Origin: a virus
IMG/VR virus record: IMGVR_UViG_3300007734_000950
Location: 1 to 49,694 of that record
Strand: one strand, 5' to 3'
Length of the DNA: 49,694 nucleotides
Shown here in pieces: positions 48,401 through 49,694 of the stretch (position 1 is its first letter; every line of letters begins with the position of its first letter). Position numbers and translations under genes: made by a program. The notes beneath the pieces are model-generated. The model had not been told where the DNA came from. It did not search any database and saw only the letters and a list, made by a program, of their open reading frames with translations.

Positions 48401-48439
48401 AGTATAATTTTAAAACCAAAATAAATTAAATTCAAAGTT

Positions 48440-48703
48440 ATGAACAAAATGTCAGCAAACCGTCGTGGCTCAAATCGCAACAATCGTCGTCGTTCTTACC
48501 GTCGTTTGACTAGCACAGCAAAACAAGCGTTTTATGTTGCTCGTCGTCGTGAAGGTGATGTTTCTCGAATCGCCGAAATGAGTGGTTATTCTGAAAGCCA
48601 CGTATCAAACATTATTGCAGGTCGTCGCTCAGTAAATCCTGAGGTTGCAAATGCAATGTATAATATCTCTCGTCGTCGCCAGCGTACGAGTGAAATGGCC
48701 TAA
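48440..48703 (+). CDS. Small Arg-rich HTH DNA-binding protein
   Basis: A protein of 87 residues. A strongly basic N-terminus (RRGSNRNNRRRSYRR) leads to a Cro/CI-like helix-turn-helix, DVSRIAEMSGYSESHVSNII then AGRRSVNPEVANAMYNI. Codon use is richer in CGT/CGC than neighbours. It lies behind direct repeats that could be its own operator. Followed by a strong terminator, so it is a single-gene unit. Confidence 0.82.
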   Translation: MNKMSANRRGSNRNNRRRSYRRLTSTAKQAFYVARRREGDVSRIAEMSGYSESHVSNIIAGRRSVNPEVANAMYNISRRRQRTSEMA

Positions 48704-48731
48704 ACGTAGGTCAAGTTGCCATGTGTGTAAG

Positions 48732-48760
48732 GGAAGGGGGGTAAAACCCCTTTCTTTTTT
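48732..48760 (+). terminator. Rho-independent terminator after the HTH gene
   Basis: GGAAGGGG (48732-48739) pairs with CCCCTTTC (48747-48754, one G-T), with a run of six T after it. The strongest terminator in the window. Confidence 0.88.
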
Positions 48761-48798
48761 CCATGGTTTATGTGCCGAGATTCTAAAATTAAAATTTA

Positions 48799-48806
48799 TA
48801 TCTTTA
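48799..48806 (+). promoter_or_regulatory. -7-like box before the 48811 gene
   Basis: TATCTTTA stands five bases before the ATG. The -33 region is poor (CGAGATTCT at the expected place), so this is a weak promoter call; transcription would be nearly leaderless. Confidence 0.4.
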
Positions 48807-48810
48807 CACT

Positions 48811-49290
48811 ATGAATATTTTTTATGTACACCAAGATCCAGTAATTGCTGCTAGACAGCTTGCAGATGATCATATTCGTAAAATGCAAATTGAATCAGCA
48901 CAAATGCTTTGCACAGCACATCACGAATCAGGTGGGAGTGCTCCTTATAAACGAGCTCATGTAAATCATCCAAGTACAAAATGGACTCGCCAATCTATAG
49001 AACATTATAATTGGTTGGTAAAACATGGTTTAGAGATATGCTATGAGTTTGAGAAACGATATGGAAAACAACATGCGACACAAGCCATATTAGAATGGTG
49101 TGAACGCAATATACCAAATATTCCTAATAATGGATTTGTAGAACCTCCACTGTGTATGCCTGATGAATTTAAGGTTGGAGATGCTATTGAATCATATAGG
49201 AATTTTTATATTAATGATAAAATAAAAGTAAAAGGTTTAGGATGGAGAAAAAATCCTGAGTGTAAACCTAGTTGGGTATTAGAAATATAG
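48811..49290 (+). CDS. Conserved phage protein, possibly pyrimidine-dimer-glycosylase-like
   Basis: A protein of 159 residues with MNIFYVHQDPVIAARQLADD, then HIRKMQIESAQMLCTAHH and HVNHPSTKWTRQSIEHYNWL. The His/Lys/Glu-rich helices and the YGKQHATQAILEWCERN segment are a pattern I recall from many phage proteins, some annotated as distant pyrimidine-dimer DNA glycosylases. I cannot confirm catalytic residues and regard function as unknown. Confidence 0.8.
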   Translation: MNIFYVHQDPVIAARQLADDHIRKMQIESAQMLCTAHHESGGSAPYKRAHVNHPSTKWTRQSIEHYNWLVKHGLEICYEFEKRYGKQHATQAILEWCERNIPNIPNNGFVEPPLCMPDEFKVGDAIESYRNFYINDKIKVKGLGWRKNPECKPSWVLEI

Positions 49291-49302
49291 TTATTATCTT
49301 TA
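49272..49302 (+). promoter_or_regulatory. Promoter for the metallophosphoesterase gene
   Basis: TTGGGTATTA, its TTG followed after 20 bases by TATCTTTA (49295-49302). The ATG is five bases further, so transcripts would be nearly leaderless or the start site lies very close. Confidence 0.6.
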
Positions 49303-49306
49303 TAGT

Positions 49307-49694
49307 ATGAGTAAATTAGTAGCAATAGGAGATATTCATGGACGTGATATTTGGAAACAGATTCTAGATAAAGAACAACCCGATATTGCTGTATTTGTAG
49401 GAGATTATTTTGATAGTTTTACCATCCCAGGCCTAGACCAAATCTATAATTTTCAAAATATCATACATTGGAAACTTAATAACCCACAATGTAAAGTTAT
49501 GATGTTGATTGGTAATCATGATTTTCATTATATGAATGTTTGTAATGAATACTATAGTGGTTTTCAAAGAGATTTATATCTTGAGATTGGTAGAGCATTA
49601 GAAACAAACAGACATCATTTAAGAATAGCTTACAGGTGTGATAATTTAATTTTTAGTAATGCTGGTATCACTCCTGAGTTTTTACTTAACAATG
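49307..49694 (+). CDS. Metallophosphoesterase (calcineurin-like), 3' truncated by window edge
   Basis: About 129 residues are visible; the gene continues beyond the window. Three metal-binding blocks are in order: GDIHGRD near the N-terminus, VGDYFDS, and GNHDFHY. These define the calcineurin-like phosphoesterases; the GDxHG form is shared with bacterial and phage protein phosphatases such as lambda PP. Substrate could be phosphoprotein, RNA or nucleotide. Confidence 0.9.
   Translation, partial: MSKLVAIGDIHGRDIWKQILDKEQPDIAVFVGDYFDSFTIPGLDQIYNFQNIIHWKLNNPQCKVMMLIGNHDFHYMNVCNEYYSGFQRDLYLEIGRALETNRHHLRIAYRCDNLIFSNAGITPEFLLNN

Noticed and set aside
48645-48854. A frame running from the HTH gene across the terminator
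   Set aside because: It crosses a strong rho-independent terminator and overlaps both flanking genes, so it is an artefact of chance openness.

Overview
The window is a dense, one-directional (all + strand), AT-rich stretch of about 50 kb that reads as part of a large tailed-phage genome. The replication genes are T4-like: family B DNA polymerase (C-terminal part only), sliding clamp, and the large and small clamp-loader subunits. Several signs point to a Bacteroidota, probably flavobacterial, host. Promoters have a TTG / TAnnTTT(A) architecture with a near-constant 20-base spacer. Nine secreted proteins have signal peptides cleaved just before Gln. Three of those proteins carry type 9 secretion system (T9SS) sorting domains. 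No virion structural genes, integrase, CRISPR array or insertion sequence were seen.

Layout. 1-9.1 kb: replication and protein folding (polymerase, a putative injected metallopeptidase, clamp, small heat-shock protein, GroES, GroEL, clamp loader, an Fe-S PD-(D/E)XK nuclease, a ribbon-helix-helix protein). 9.1-27.5 kb: a large glycan and nucleotide-sugar cluster. It holds two GT4-type and two GT-A glycosyltransferases, a GT10-like enzyme, RmlC-like epimerase, three SDR epimerases plus a GDP-mannose-dehydratase-like enzyme, a His-type (ColD/RfbH-like) PLP dehydratase, a two-subunit thiamine-diphosphate enzyme, separate HldE-like kinase and nucleotidyltransferase, two methyltransferases and two 2OG-Fe(II) oxygenases. 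27.5-35 kb: many small genes, with a DksA-like zinc finger, an HNH-like protein, a lytic transglycosylase and small membrane proteins. 35-46 kb: secreted or surface-acting proteins (T9SS type B domains, Ig/PKD/HYR-like proteins, GH16 glycosidase, subtilisin-like protease with a type A sorting domain), interspersed with thymidylate synthase and a thermonuclease-like nuclease. 46-48.4 kb: tRNA genes and structured RNA. 48.4-49.7 kb: an HTH regulator, a conserved phage protein and the start of a metallophosphoesterase.

How it may work together (inference): the first block copies DNA and supports folding of phage proteins. The glycan block could make an unusual activated deoxysugar or heptose and attach it to virion or host surface glycans. 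The secretome block appears built to use the host Sec and T9SS machinery to place phage-encoded adhesin-like proteins and a protease on or outside the host. The most striking element is a protein that is essentially a signal peptide fused directly to a T9SS type B sorting domain, a possible decoy or competitor for host surface sorting. All functional calls are from reading sequence motifs by eye; no database search was run.
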